This document shows, in pieces, positions 9,186-17,715 of a DNA stretch of 39,381 nt. Both the position numbers and the translations under genes were made by a program. The stretch spans positions 1 through 39,381 of the forward strand of contig NZ_JXYA01000015.1 of NCBI RefSeq assembly GCF_000967655.1, in the 5' to 3' direction. The notes below the pieces were generated by a model, which saw only the letters and a list, made by a program, of their open reading frames with translations, searched no databases and was not told the origin of the DNA. This DNA is from Pseudoalteromonas rubra. Its GTDB lineage: Bacteria; Pseudomonadota; Gammaproteobacteria; Enterobacterales; Alteromonadaceae. Within the stretch, counting starts at the first letter, position 1, and the number at the start of each line of letters is the position of its first letter.

Positions 9186-9204
9186 TCGCTTCCTGTCTAC
9201 ATTG

Positions 9205-9232
9205 AAAAAAGCACCTTAGGGTGCTTTTTTTG
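9205..9232 (+). terminator. Terminator after fis
   Basis: AAAAAGCACC and GGTGCTTTTT (9206-9215 and 9220-9229) form a 10-bp stem with a 4-nt loop, followed by more T residues. It may work in both directions. Confidence 0.9.
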
Positions 9233-9337
9233 TTTCCCTACTTGCTCGCAGATTGTTGCCGCAAACAAAACACTTACCAGCCATTAAACAAGGACAGCGA
9301 AAAGCAACCTTTGTTTTTCTCAATCTCACTCACGCAT

Positions 9338-9372
9338 TTTCAATCGTTTTCTGAGCCAAGTTAAGCTAAAAT
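9338..9372 (+). promoter_or_regulatory. Candidate PurR-type operator and -10 of purH
   Basis: The 16-mer tttcaatcgttttctg (9338-9353) matches 8 of 11 fixed positions of the E. coli PurR box, including the central CG. A plausible -10 box TAAAAT is at 9367-9372, so the operator would overlap the -35 region. The -35 itself is poor. I have not found a second independent box. Confidence 0.35.
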
Positions 9373-9424
9373 ACAGCCCTTCTAAGCTAGCCCTTAACTT
9401 ATCATTGAGGAAACCTGAACCATC

Positions 9425-11011
9425 ATGGATATACATCGTCCAATTCGTCGCGCGCTGCTGAGCGTGTCTGACAAAACCGGTATCGTTGAATTTGCCCGCG
9501 CCCTGAGCGAGCAAGGCGTTGAACTCTTATCAACAGGCGGCACCTGTAAACTTATCGCCGAAAATGGCATTCCTGTTACTGAAGTATCTGACCACACTGG
9601 TCACCCGGAGATCATGGACGGCCGGGTCAAAACCCTACACCCGAAAATCCACGGTGGTATTCTGGCCCGTCGCGGTCAGGACGAAGGCGTGATGGCAGAC
9701 AACAACATCTCAGCCATTGATATGGTGGTAGTCAACTTATACCCCTTTGCACAAACTGTTGCAAAAGCTGACTGCTCACTGGAAGATGCGATTGAGAACA
9801 TCGACATCGGCGGCCCGACTATGGTGCGCGCTGCGGCGAAAAACCATAAAGATGTGACCATCGTTGTGAATGCAGCCGACTATGACCGTGTTATCAACGA
9901 GATGAAAGCGAATAATGGTTCAACTGAATACAAAACGCGCTTTGATCTGGCCATCGCAGCCTATGAGCACACCGCACAGTACGACGGTATGATAGCAAAC
10001 TACTTCGGTAAAATGGTCCCGGACTACACCGAAGAAGCCGCTGAAGAAAGTAAATTTCCACGCACCATCAATATGCAGTTCACCAAGAAGCAGGATATGC
10101 GCTACGGTGAAAACTCGCATCAGGACGCAGCCTTCTACGTTGAGAACGACATTGAAGAAGCCTCAGTGGCGACTGCGAAACAAATTCAGGGTAAAGCACT
10201 GTCTTACAACAACATCGCAGATACCGATGCGGCCCTTGAATGTGTCAAGAGCTTCTCAGAGCCTGCCTGTGTGATAGTCAAGCATGCCAACCCGTGTGGC
10301 GTAGCAGAAGATAAAGACATCCTGAGCGCCTATGACCGCGCATTCAAAACCGATCCGACCTCAGCATTTGGTGGCATTATTGCCTTCAACCGTGAGCTGG
10401 ACGCAGATACGGCAGAAGCCATCATCTCACGTCAGTTCGTTGAGGTGATCATTGCGCCTAAGATCTCTGATGCGGCGGCACAAATTGTCGCAGCGAAAAA
10501 GAACGTGCGTTTACTGGAATGTGGTGAATGGCAAACGGCAACAACCGGTGTCGACATCAAGCGTGTCAATGGTGGCGTTCTAATTCAGGACCGTGACCAG
10601 GGCATGGTGCAGGCGAACGACCTGAAAGTCGTGTCTAAGCGCCAGCCAACCGAGCAGGAGCTCAAAGATCTGATGTTCTGCTGGAAAGTCGCTAAGTTCG
10701 TTAAATCCAATGCCATTGTGTATGCCCGCGATGGCATGACCATAGGTGTGGGCGCCGGCCAGATGAGCCGCGTGTACTCTGCGAAAATTGCCGGTATCAA
10801 AGCCGCCGATGAAAACCTCGAAGTCAAAGGCTCTGTGATGGCCTCCGATGCCTTCTTCCCGTTCCGCGATGGCATCGATGCCGCAGCCGAAGCCGGGATC
10901 ACTGCGGTGATCCAGCCTGGCGGCTCAATGCGCGATGAAGAAGTCATTGCCGCCGCCGACGAAGCGGGCATGGCCATGGTCTTCACCGGCATGCGTCACT
11001 TCCGTCACTAA
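9425..11011 (+). CDS. purH: Bifunctional AICAR formyltransferase / IMP cyclohydrolase PurH
   Basis: PurH performs the last two steps of de novo purine synthesis: formylation of AICAR, then ring closure to IMP. The 528-residue length is typical. The N-terminal cyclohydrolase domain has [33 protein letters not shown] and [16 protein letters not shown]. The C-terminal formyltransferase domain has the catalytic lysine-histidine in [10 protein letters not shown] (about residues 282-291), then [10 protein letters not shown] and a C-terminal HFRH. It lies upstream of purD, as in the E. coli purHD operon. Here, however, a terminator-like hairpin and a methyltransferase gene lie between the two. Confidence 0.98.
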   Translation: MDIHRPIRRALLSVSDKTGIVEFARALSEQGVELLSTGGTCKLIAENGIPVTEVSDHTGHPEIMDGRVKTLHPKIHGGILARRGQDEGVMADNNISAIDMVVVNLYPFAQTVAKADCSLEDAIENIDIGGPTMVRAAAKNHKDVTIVVNAADYDRVINEMKANNGSTEYKTRFDLAIAAYEHTAQYDGMIANYFGKMVPDYTEEAAEESKFPRTINMQFTKKQDMRYGENSHQDAAFYVENDIEEASVATAKQIQGKALSYNNIADTDAALECVKSFSEPACVIVKHANPCGVAEDKDILSAYDRAFKTDPTSAFGGIIAFNRELDADTAEAIISRQFVEVIIAPKISDAAAQIVAAKKNVRLLECGEWQTATTGVDIKRVNGGVLIQDRDQGMVQANDLKVVSKRQPTEQELKDLMFCWKVAKFVKSNAIVYARDGMTIGVGAGQMSRVYSAKIAGIKAADENLEVKGSVMASDAFFPFRDGIDAAAEAGITAVIQPGGSMRDEEVIAAADEAGMAMVFTGMRHFRH

Positions 11012-11017
11012 TCGATG

Positions 11018-11048
11018 AGCGCGAAACCTTCACCGTTTCGCGCTTTTT
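11018..11048 (+). terminator. Terminator after purH
   Basis: A perfect 10-bp stem AGCGCGAAAC (11018-11027) / GTTTCGCGCT (11035-11044) is followed by TTTT. It suggests that purH and purD are not simply cotranscribed here. Confidence 0.85.
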
Positions 11049-11114
11049 GTTTGCGCTAATTTCCAGTATTGTGAGTCAAAGACAATCACAATAATGACAG
11101 TGAAGGAACTGACT

Positions 11115-11939
11115 ATGAAATTTGCCATTAAATCTATCATCGCAGCAGGTATTCTGACCGCCCTGAGTGGCTGTAACAGCACCACAGACAGCGGCGCATC
11201 CAGCGAGATCACCTCGGCGGTTGCCAGCGCAGAACGCAAAACGGATAACCGTGCACGTGACCAGTATCGTAACCCAGAGCAAACCCTGGCGTTTTTTGGC
11301 TTACAGCCAAATATGACGGTAGTTGAAATTGCCCCGGGTGGCGGCTGGTACAGTGAAATTCTGGCACCCGTTGTTAAAGGCCAGGGCACACTCTACGCAG
11401 CACATTTCCCGGCGAACAGTGAAGGTTACTTCAAGCGCTCACTGGATGGCTTTAAACAGAAAGTGGCAGACGATGCACGCTTCAGTGAAGTCAAGATCAC
11501 CGAGTTTGCACCTGGCACGCACACCAATATTGCACCTGCGGGCAGCGCCGATATGGTTCTGACTTTCCGTAACGTGCACAACTGGTATATGCGCCAGGGT
11601 GACGAAGGTGTGCTGTCGGCATTTCAGTCATTTAACAAAGCACTGAAGCCTGGTGGCATTCTGGGTGTGGTAGAGCACCGCTTACCTGAGCACCGCGATG
11701 ATAAAGACCAGCAACGTTCTGGTTATATGAAGCAAAGCTACGTCATCGACCTCGCTAAACAGGCTGGATTCGAATTAGTTGCAAGCAGTGAAATCAACGC
11801 CAACCCGTTGGACAGTGCCAACCACCCGAAAGGCGTGTGGACTTTACCACCACGTTTAGCTCTGGGTGACGAAAAGGCCGAGCAGTACAAGGCCATCGGG
11901 GAAAGCGATCGAATGACCCTGAAATTCAAAAAGCTTTAA
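11115..11939 (+). CDS. Predicted SAM-dependent methyltransferase with lipoprotein signal (COG4798-like)
   Basis: This 274-residue protein has a class I methyltransferase-like fold. Motif I is VVEIAPGGGWYSEILAP (about residues 68-84) and a later SADMVLTFRNVHNWYM segment resembles motif IV. KPGGILGVVEHR follows. The N-terminus is MKFAIKSIIAAGILTALSGC, a lipoprotein signal with lipobox LSGC, so the mature protein should be anchored outside the cytoplasm. It resembles the uncharacterised family of predicted methyltransferases I know as COG4798. The ATG at 11115 has a GAAGGA ribosome-binding site; an in-frame ATG at 11094 would spoil the signal peptide. Only 15 bp separate it from purD. The substrate is unknown, and it is unclear how a SAM enzyme would work outside the cytoplasm. 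Confidence 0.75.
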   Translation: MKFAIKSIIAAGILTALSGCNSTTDSGASSEITSAVASAERKTDNRARDQYRNPEQTLAFFGLQPNMTVVEIAPGGGWYSEILAPVVKGQGTLYAAHFPANSEGYFKRSLDGFKQKVADDARFSEVKITEFAPGTHTNIAPAGSADMVLTFRNVHNWYMRQGDEGVLSAFQSFNKALKPGGILGVVEHRLPEHRDDKDQQRSGYMKQSYVIDLAKQAGFELVASSEINANPLDSANHPKGVWTLPPRLALGDEKAEQYKAIGESDRMTLKFKKL

Positions 11940-11954
11940 TAGGAATCAATTGCC

Positions 11955-13238
11955 ATGAATATACTCGTCATTGGCAGCGGCGGCCGTGAACACGCTCTGG
12001 CGTTCAAGGCTGCACAAAACCCATCTGTAAAAACGGTCTTTGTTGCCCCGGGTAACGCAGGCACGGCGCTTGAGCCAAAATTGCAAAATGTCGCCATTGG
12101 TGTGGAAGACATAGATGCACTATTGGCTTTTGCCAAAGAAAACAAAGTTGAGTTGACCATTGTTGGCCCTGAGGCGCCACTGGTGATCGGCGTAGTAGAC
12201 CGCTTCCGTGAAGCTGGCCTGGCTATTTTCGGTCCGACCCAGGGCGCCGCTCAGCTGGAAGGCTCTAAGTCTTTTACTAAGGACTTTTTAGCACGCCATC
12301 AGATCCCGACGGCAGCCTATCAGACCTTTGAAGAAATTGAGCCTGCGCTGGCTTACGTGAAAGCACAAGGCGCACCCATCGTAGTAAAAGCAGATGGTCT
12401 GGCTGCCGGTAAAGGCGTGATCGTGGCAATGACCGAAGCCGAAGCCGAAGAGGCCATTCGCGATATGCTGGCCGGTAATGCATTTGGTGACGCCGGTAGC
12501 CGCGTGGTGATTGAGGAGTTCCTTGAAGGTGAGGAAGCCTCGTTCATCGTGATGGTTGATGGTAAGAACGTATTGCCATTCGCCACCAGTCAGGACCACA
12601 AGCGTGCTTACAATGGCGATGAAGGCCCGAACACAGGTGGCATGGGTGCCTACTCTCCTGCCCCGGTTGTGACCGCAGATATCCACCAGCGTATTATGGA
12701 TGAAGTGATCACCCCGACCGTGGAAGGTATGGCAGCTGAAGGCCATCCTTACACCGGCTTTTTGTATGCTGGCCTGATGATTGCCGCAGACGGTACACCG
12801 AAAGTGATTGAGTACAACTGTCGCTTTGGTGATCCTGAAACGCAACCTATCATGCTACGTTTGCAATCAGATCTGGTTACCCTGATTGAAGCGGCAAACC
12901 GTCAGGAGCTGGACCAGACTGACATTCAGTTTGATCCTCGCGCCGCTGTGGGTGTGGTGCTGGCAGCTAAGGGCTATCCTGGCAGCTATCCAAAAGGCGA
13001 TGCCATCTCTGGACTGCGTGTTGCTTACCCGGAAGGTGAAAAAGTTTTCCATGCAGGCACCAAGCAAGACGGTGACGCTGTGGTTACCGCAGGCGGTCGT
13101 GTATTGTGTGCCACGGCTTTAGGTCACACAGTAACAGAAGCACAAAAGCGCGCGTATGCGCTGGTGCAGGAGATAAACTGGGACGGTGTTGAATTCCGTA
13201 CCGATATCGCCTATCGCGCCATTGCTCGCGAGCAATAA
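11955..13238 (+). CDS. purD: Phosphoribosylamine-glycine ligase PurD
   Basis: PurD is the GAR synthetase of purine biosynthesis; it joins glycine to phosphoribosylamine with ATP. The 427-residue length is standard. The N domain opens MNILVIGSGGREHALAFK. The ATP-grasp region has PIVVKADGLAAGKGVIVA, VIEEFLEGEEASFIVMVDG and the hallmark SQDHKRAYNGDEGPNTGGMGAYSP. It continues with NCRFGDPETQPIMLRL and a C-terminal domain ending with ITAGG-like VVTAGGRVL. It lies 15 bp after the lipoprotein methyltransferase, so the two are probably cotranscribed. Confidence 0.98.
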   Translation: MNILVIGSGGREHALAFKAAQNPSVKTVFVAPGNAGTALEPKLQNVAIGVEDIDALLAFAKENKVELTIVGPEAPLVIGVVDRFREAGLAIFGPTQGAAQLEGSKSFTKDFLARHQIPTAAYQTFEEIEPALAYVKAQGAPIVVKADGLAAGKGVIVAMTEAEAEEAIRDMLAGNAFGDAGSRVVIEEFLEGEEASFIVMVDGKNVLPFATSQDHKRAYNGDEGPNTGGMGAYSPAPVVTADIHQRIMDEVITPTVEGMAAEGHPYTGFLYAGLMIAADGTPKVIEYNCRFGDPETQPIMLRLQSDLVTLIEAANRQELDQTDIQFDPRAAVGVVLAAKGYPGSYPKGDAISGLRVAYPEGEKVFHAGTKQDGDAVVTAGGRVLCATALGHTVTEAQKRAYALVQEINWDGVEFRTDIAYRAIAREQ

Positions 13239-13250
13239 GTACGACTTATA

Positions 13251-13279
13251 CAGCGGCTCAGTATTACGCTGGGCCGCTG
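13251..13279 (+). terminator. Hairpin after purD
   Basis: CAGCGGCTCAG (13251-13261) pairs with CTGGGCCGCTG (13269-13279), with one G-T wobble and a 7-nt loop. There is no T-run after it, so it may be a weak or Rho-assisted end. Confidence 0.5.
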
Positions 13280-13413
13280 CCTCATCAATCTCTGACCAGC
13301 CAATACGTTATAATTTGTAAACTGCCGCACTTATCTGTTGTATATTTAGGCACTTGCCTCTACCCTAGCCCCAGAATAACACCCCATAAACAACAATAAT
13401 GAAAGGAAGATCT

Positions 13414-13848
13414 ATGAAATCGCGTAGTTTATTGCCTATATTGGCCTGCCTGACACTGTCCACTCACGCTTTAGCAGACAACTCGCTCACAGTCGGCACA
13501 GGCTACCAATACGGCGGAGTGTTGGGCGCACAGTACAGCGTCAATAATGGCAAAAATCGCTTTTTTGGCTCACTGGGTCTGTTTGGTGCTGCCCTCGGTT
13601 ATCAACGCATTATTGGTCAGAGCAATCACCACACTGTGGGTGCTATGTTCGGCTCTGAGGTCTTGACCAGCGAGAAAGGCTTTGTCTCAGTCACTTACAA
13701 TTACTATACGCAGGGTGTTAACAATAGTGGTTGGGTATTTGGATTGAGTGCCGGGGCCAGAAGAGAAGACAGTGGCAGTTTTTTTGCCGCAACGGAGGAT
13801 TCAGAAACCGAGGGCTATGCCTGGTTTAATGTGGGCTACCAGTTTTAA
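13414..13848 (+). CDS. Small secreted protein, possibly an outer-membrane beta-barrel-like protein
   Basis: I do not recognise the family. The 144-residue product starts with a clear Sec signal peptide, MKSRSLLPILACLTLSTHALA, giving a mature chain of about 122 residues. The mature part is rich in glycine, aromatic and alternating polar/nonpolar residues (GTGYQYGGVLGAQYSV, WVFGLSAGARRE) and ends in VGYQF. A terminal phenylalanine is typical of outer-membrane beta-barrels recognised by the Bam complex. The length would allow only about six to eight strands. I chose the ATG at 13414 because AAAGGAAG just upstream is a good ribosome-binding site; the in-frame ATG at 13399 would contain it. It stands alone after purD. 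Confidence 0.65.
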   Translation: MKSRSLLPILACLTLSTHALADNSLTVGTGYQYGGVLGAQYSVNNGKNRFFGSLGLFGAALGYQRIIGQSNHHTVGAMFGSEVLTSEKGFVSVTYNYYTQGVNNSGWVFGLSAGARREDSGSFFAATEDSETEGYAWFNVGYQF

Positions 13849-13932
13849 TAAAGCCTCCCCGACGATTACGCTTCACCTCTTAAACCGGCTTTGTTAGGAT
13901 CGCCGTTTAACATCATCTTTAGGGGCGTAAAG

Positions 13933-14760
13933 ATGCAAGGTACACTGCGTAAAATGCAGGCGACACTGGGCACAGCTCAGGGCGCGTCTGTTCAATATCA
14001 CCTGCCGTTGGGTGATGAACTATTGCCACTCAATGAATTAATTGGCAAACCCATTACCCTGACTTTCAGTGGTAATATCTTCTGCTGTAACTGTGGTAAA
14101 AAAACCAAGAAAAGTTACTCTCAGGGCCACTGTTTTGTGTGCATGAAAAAGCTGGCCAGCTGCGACATGTGCATCATGAAACCTGAAACCTGCCACTATG
14201 ATCAGGGCACCTGCCGTGAACCTGAGTGGGGTGAAACCCACTGTATGATCCCGCATTATGTCTATCTGGCGAATACCTCAGGACTCAAGGTTGGCATTAC
14301 TCGCCACACTCAGATCCCAACCCGCTGGATAGATCAAGGTGCTACACAGGCAGTGCCTATTTTCAAGGTCCAGACCCGTTTACAGTCTGGTTTAGTGGAA
14401 GTGGCATTGGCACAGTTTATTGCCGATAAAACCAACTGGCGCAATATGCTTAAAGGCATTAACCCTGAACTGGACCTCAAAGCATCCGCAGCAGAGCTTA
14501 TTCCACAGATCCAGGCTAAGCTGGATGAACTGGCGGAGCTGTTTGGTGCCACGGCGATTGAGCGCCTGGATGAAGAAGTGGTCGACCTGACCTTCCCGGT
14601 TACCAGCTATCCGAGCAAGATCAGCTCCTTTAACTTTGATAAGGAGCCGGTGGTCAGTGGTATATTGCAAGGCATTAAAGGTCAGTATCTGATCTTTGAT
14701 ACCGGGGTTATCAATATCCGTAAGTTCACCTCTTACGAAGTCTCGGTCAGCCTCGACTAG
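13933..14760 (+). CDS. DUF2797 family protein
   Basis: This 275-residue protein matches the DUF2797 family, which has no established function. Two parts stand out. Residues 51-104 contain ten cysteines, several as CxxC pairs (CFVC 67-70, CDMC 77-80), suggesting two or more zinc sites. Next comes YVYLANTSGLKVGITR followed by RWIDQGATQA (about 109-140), which resembles the start of a GIY-YIG-type nuclease fold. The segment FIADKTNWRNMLKG is also shared with actinobacterial members as I remember them. The ATG at 13933 follows AGGGGCG; an in-frame upstream ATG at 13891 lacks a ribosome-binding site. It converges with the cyclic-di-GMP gene that follows. Confidence 0.75.
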   Translation: MQGTLRKMQATLGTAQGASVQYHLPLGDELLPLNELIGKPITLTFSGNIFCCNCGKKTKKSYSQGHCFVCMKKLASCDMCIMKPETCHYDQGTCREPEWGETHCMIPHYVYLANTSGLKVGITRHTQIPTRWIDQGATQAVPIFKVQTRLQSGLVEVALAQFIADKTNWRNMLKGINPELDLKASAAELIPQIQAKLDELAELFGATAIERLDEEVVDLTFPVTSYPSKISSFNFDKEPVVSGILQGIKGQYLIFDTGVINIRKFTSYEVSVSLD

Positions 14761-14770
14761 ATGACACTGA

Positions 14771-14787
14771 CGGGCGCTTAGCGCCCG
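14771..14787. terminator. Compact hairpin between convergent genes
   Basis: CGGGCGC and GCGCCCG (14771-14777, 14781-14787) flank TTA, which is the stop codon (TAA) of the leftward gene. There is no T-run on either side. Confidence 0.4.
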
Positions 14788-17327
14788 CCTGCCAGACGCT
14801 GCAGCGGGGCAGCTTCAAGCCCCCGCTGTGAGCGATAAAAATTCAGCCAGTCAGACTGAGGTAATGGGCGGCAATAATGATAGCCCTGCATGGTATGGCA
14901 CCCCAGCTTTTGCAAAAACTTTTGCTGCACGGATTTTTCGACCCCTTCCGCCACCACATGTAGATTAAGCGCCTTAGCCATTGCCACAATCGCCGTGACA
15001 ATCTCGCTGTTACCATATTCATCGGGAATTTTAGCGATAAAGCTGGCATCGATTTTTAGAATATCAATGGGCAGCTTGGTCAGATAACTCAGCGCCGAAT
15101 AGCCCGTGCCAAAATCGTCCAGCGCAATCGAGACGCCCAGATTCTTAAGTTTCTTGAGCAGCACCTTGGCATCGTGCAAGTTACTGACAAAGCTGGTTTC
15201 GGTCAGCTCCAGCTCCACATAACGACCGTCCAGGTTATGCTGTTCCAGCGCTTTGGCCATGGTCATTACCAGATCGCCCTGGCTAAGATGGCTGGCCGAA
15301 ATATTAATGGCAATGCGGCGTATATCCAGTCCCTCTTTCAGCCATTGTGCCATTTGTCGGCAGGCTTCGTTGATCACCCACTGATCGACCTTCACAATCA
15401 ATCCCAGTTCTTCGGCCAGCGGGATAAACTGAGCTGGCGAGATGGTGCCCAGGTTGGGATCTTGCCAGCGCAGCAAACATTCTACACTCATGATCCGGCC
15501 ACTGGTCAGACAGCGCAGTGGTTGATAATGCAGTTCAAATTCGCCCCCTTCCAGTGCACTTTGAAAGCGGCTTAGCATCGACAGTCGCTCTAATGAGCGG
15601 GCGTTCATCGAGGCTTTATACAACTGAAATGAATTACGCCCCAACTCTTTGGAGCGATACATGGCAACATCCGCATGTTTGAGCAAGCTTTCACTGTCAA
15701 GGCCGTCCTCCGGATAGATGGCTGCCCCCAGCGATGCTGTGGCCGCGACATTCAGCTCCCCCAGCGCAAAGGGCACGCTGAGCTCACTGAGCACCTGATC
15801 GGCAAAGCTGACCACGTCGTCCATCTGCTCCACTTCGGTGAGCAGCACCACAAACTCATCGCCGCCGAGCCGCGCAAGCGTATCGCCCGGCTTAAGGATG
15901 GCCTTGATCCGCTCACTTACCTGACTGAGCAGCTTATCCCCGGCACTGTGACCTAAGGTGTCATTGACCTCTTTAAAACGGTCCAGGTCAATGAACATCA
16001 CGCTGAGCTTATGCTTATCTCGCTGCGCCGAGGCCAGTGCCATAGACAATCTGTCGTAGAACAGGCGGCGATTGGGCAGTCCGGTTAATTCATCAAAATA
16101 GGCCAGCCGGGCAATTTTTTCCTCGGCATTTTTACGTTCGGTAATGTCGCTAAAAATGGCCGCATAAAGCACATCATCGCTATAGGGTTCATTGATCTCA
16201 ATAATGGTCAGCCATTCAACATAGACTTCGCCATTTTTACGCTTATTGCAGATCTCCCCCTGCCAGACGCCTTTATGGCGCAACTCCTTCCACATGCGCT
16301 CGTAGTAATCCTGGCCATGCACACCTGAGCTAAGAATACTGGGGTTTTTACCCAGTACCTCATAATCCTGATAGCCCGTTAACGCGCTAAATGCAGGGTT
16401 GATCTGGATGATCTCGCCATTGGCGCGGGTGATCATAATGCCGTCGAGTGACGCGTCGATGATCCGGTTCGCCAGATAGAGATTTTTTTCTGATTTTTGC
16501 AGTGCCAGGTCTCGCTGTGCAAGGACTTTTTCCAGCTCGCTACAATAGGCCGTTTCAATTTCTGTCAGCACATTTTTTAGCGCCAGTAGGCCCATCACCG
16601 CATCTGAACCGGGTTCGCGGATCACCAGATGGCGAATGGAGCGGGCCGTCATCAGGCGGTAAGCATCAAACAGGCTGTCTTTGGGTGTCATGGACTCCAT
16701 GGGATAACTGGCCAGCTCCCAGCAGGGCATACGCCAGTCCTGGTTGAGGATCACATAAGCCACATCCCGCTGTGTGATAATGCCGTATTCAGCCAGCGCT
16801 TGATTGTACACCAGTACCGCTGTGGTTCTGTCTCGGCGCATCGCATGAATGGCTTCGGAAATACAGGCCTCAGCATCTAAGGTGCTGATCTGAGATTCGA
16901 AATGATCTTCAATAGGCCGAAAGTGCAGGTAATGGTCCAATCCCTGATTGCGCACAATATCAGACAGAGACACAACCCCCTGCGGCTGATTATGGGCATC
17001 TTTCACCAGCAGATGGCGGATCCCCAATTGATGAAACTTGATGGTGGCTTCACTGAGCGTTTGGTTGATTAGAATATCATGCACCGGCGCATTCATGATG
17101 TTGCCAATGGCGGTCTGTGCCAGACCACTGTGTTCAAAGTCCAGACTCACGCAGTCGGATTCCGTCCAGATCCCGACAATTTTACCGTCCTGCTCAATAA
17201 ATATTGAACTGACTCGCCGCTCTCGCATCAGACTCAGCGCGTCGTATAAACGCGTGGTGTAGTCACAACACAATAGGTTGTGAGAGTAAACATCTTTAAT
17301 TTGCAGTTGACGTGTATCGCCCATCAT
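14778..17327 (-). CDS. Four-CBS / PAS / GGDEF / EAL cyclic-di-GMP protein
   Basis: This roughly 849-residue cytoplasmic signalling protein combines, in order, two CBS-domain pairs (about residues 8-265), a PAS domain (about 290-400), a GGDEF diguanylate cyclase domain (about 405-560) and an EAL phosphodiesterase domain (about 580-830). The cyclase motif RLGGDEF is intact. The EAL motif reads ECLLRW; the catalytic glutamate is kept, and the other key elements (NISASH, ELTET, DDFGTGYSAL, LKIDASFI, VVAEGVE) are present, so both activities are plausible. CBS domains usually sense adenine nucleotides. I chose the ATG at 17327 (GCGAGG upstream); the frame extends to a TTG at 17384 with no ribosome-binding site. 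It is divergent from the DUF4144-like gene. Confidence 0.92.
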   Translation of the reverse strand: MMGDTRQLQIKDVYSHNLLCCDYTTRLYDALSLMRERRVSSIFIEQDGKIVGIWTESDCVSLDFEHSGLAQTAIGNIMNAPVHDILINQTLSEATIKFHQLGIRHLLVKDAHNQPQGVVSLSDIVRNQGLDHYLHFRPIEDHFESQISTLDAEACISEAIHAMRRDRTTAVLVYNQALAEYGIITQRDVAYVILNQDWRMPCWELASYPMESMTPKDSLFDAYRLMTARSIRHLVIREPGSDAVMGLLALKNVLTEIETAYCSELEKVLAQRDLALQKSEKNLYLANRIIDASLDGIMITRANGEIIQINPAFSALTGYQDYEVLGKNPSILSSGVHGQDYYERMWKELRHKGVWQGEICNKRKNGEVYVEWLTIIEINEPYSDDVLYAAIFSDITERKNAEEKIARLAYFDELTGLPNRRLFYDRLSMALASAQRDKHKLSVMFIDLDRFKEVNDTLGHSAGDKLLSQVSERIKAILKPGDTLARLGGDEFVVLLTEVEQMDDVVSFADQVLSELSVPFALGELNVAATASLGAAIYPEDGLDSESLLKHADVAMYRSKELGRNSFQLYKASMNARSLERLSMLSRFQSALEGGEFELHYQPLRCLTSGRIMSVECLLRWQDPNLGTISPAQFIPLAEELGLIVKVDQWVINEACRQMAQWLKEGLDIRRIAINISASHLSQGDLVMTMAKALEQHNLDGRYVELELTETSFVSNLHDAKVLLKKLKNLGVSIALDDFGTGYSALSYLTKLPIDILKIDASFIAKIPDEYGNSEIVTAIVAMAKALNLHVVAEGVEKSVQQKFLQKLGCHTMQGYHYCRPLPQSDWLNFYRSQRGLEAAPLQRLAGGR

Positions 17328-17359
17328 AAGCACAGCCTCGCTTTCAGCCAATCTAATCG

Positions 17360-17367
17360 AGTATAAT
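17360..17367. promoter_or_regulatory. Overlapping divergent -10 elements
   Basis: AGTATAAT reads TATAAT on the + strand (17362-17367) and TATACT on the - strand (17365-17360). It lies 33-42 bp from both divergent start codons. Neither -35 is convincing. Confidence 0.45.
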
Positions 17368-17403
17368 GGAGACAATTTAAACAACCTTGACCAAGAACAA
17401 ATA

Positions 17404-17697
17404 ATGACAATAAAGTCCTACCCGTTCCTATTATGGTTAGACCAAAGTCTCGCTTATGTCCGCAGTGAAGATGAACTAACTGAAATGTGCCATTATGCGG
17501 GCCCTGACGAGGGGATCTGCATCTATTCTGACGGCCGTTATCTAACCCGCTCAGGGCAAGCGGTAACGCCCTTGCCGGCCGATGCACTCACCCGTTTAGT
17601 GCAACAAACCTTAGTGCAGGAAGGCCAGTGTTGTGTCTCCAAACTCAGTGAATGTAGCGTAGAGGATGCTTTTAAGCTGTTAGAGGATATTCGCTGA
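17404..17697 (+). CDS. DUF4144-like small protein
   Basis: This 97-residue cytoplasmic protein is acidic and has no signal peptide or membrane segment. The pattern of an opening WLD followed by AYVRSEDEL, a middle ICIYSDGRYL and a cysteine-containing tail CCVSKLSECSVEDAFKLLEDI resembles the DUF4144 proteins found in Vibrio and Shewanella, as I remember them. Function is unknown. The gene is divergent from the CBS/GGDEF/EAL gene and shares its promoter region. It converges with the deacetylase gene, 18 bp between stops. The ribosome-binding site is weak. Confidence 0.6.
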   Translation: MTIKSYPFLLWLDQSLAYVRSEDELTEMCHYAGPDEGICIYSDGRYLTRSGQAVTPLPADALTRLVQQTLVQEGQCCVSKLSECSVEDAFKLLEDIR

Positions 17698-17715
17698 AGA
17701 GCAACCTCAAGGTGT

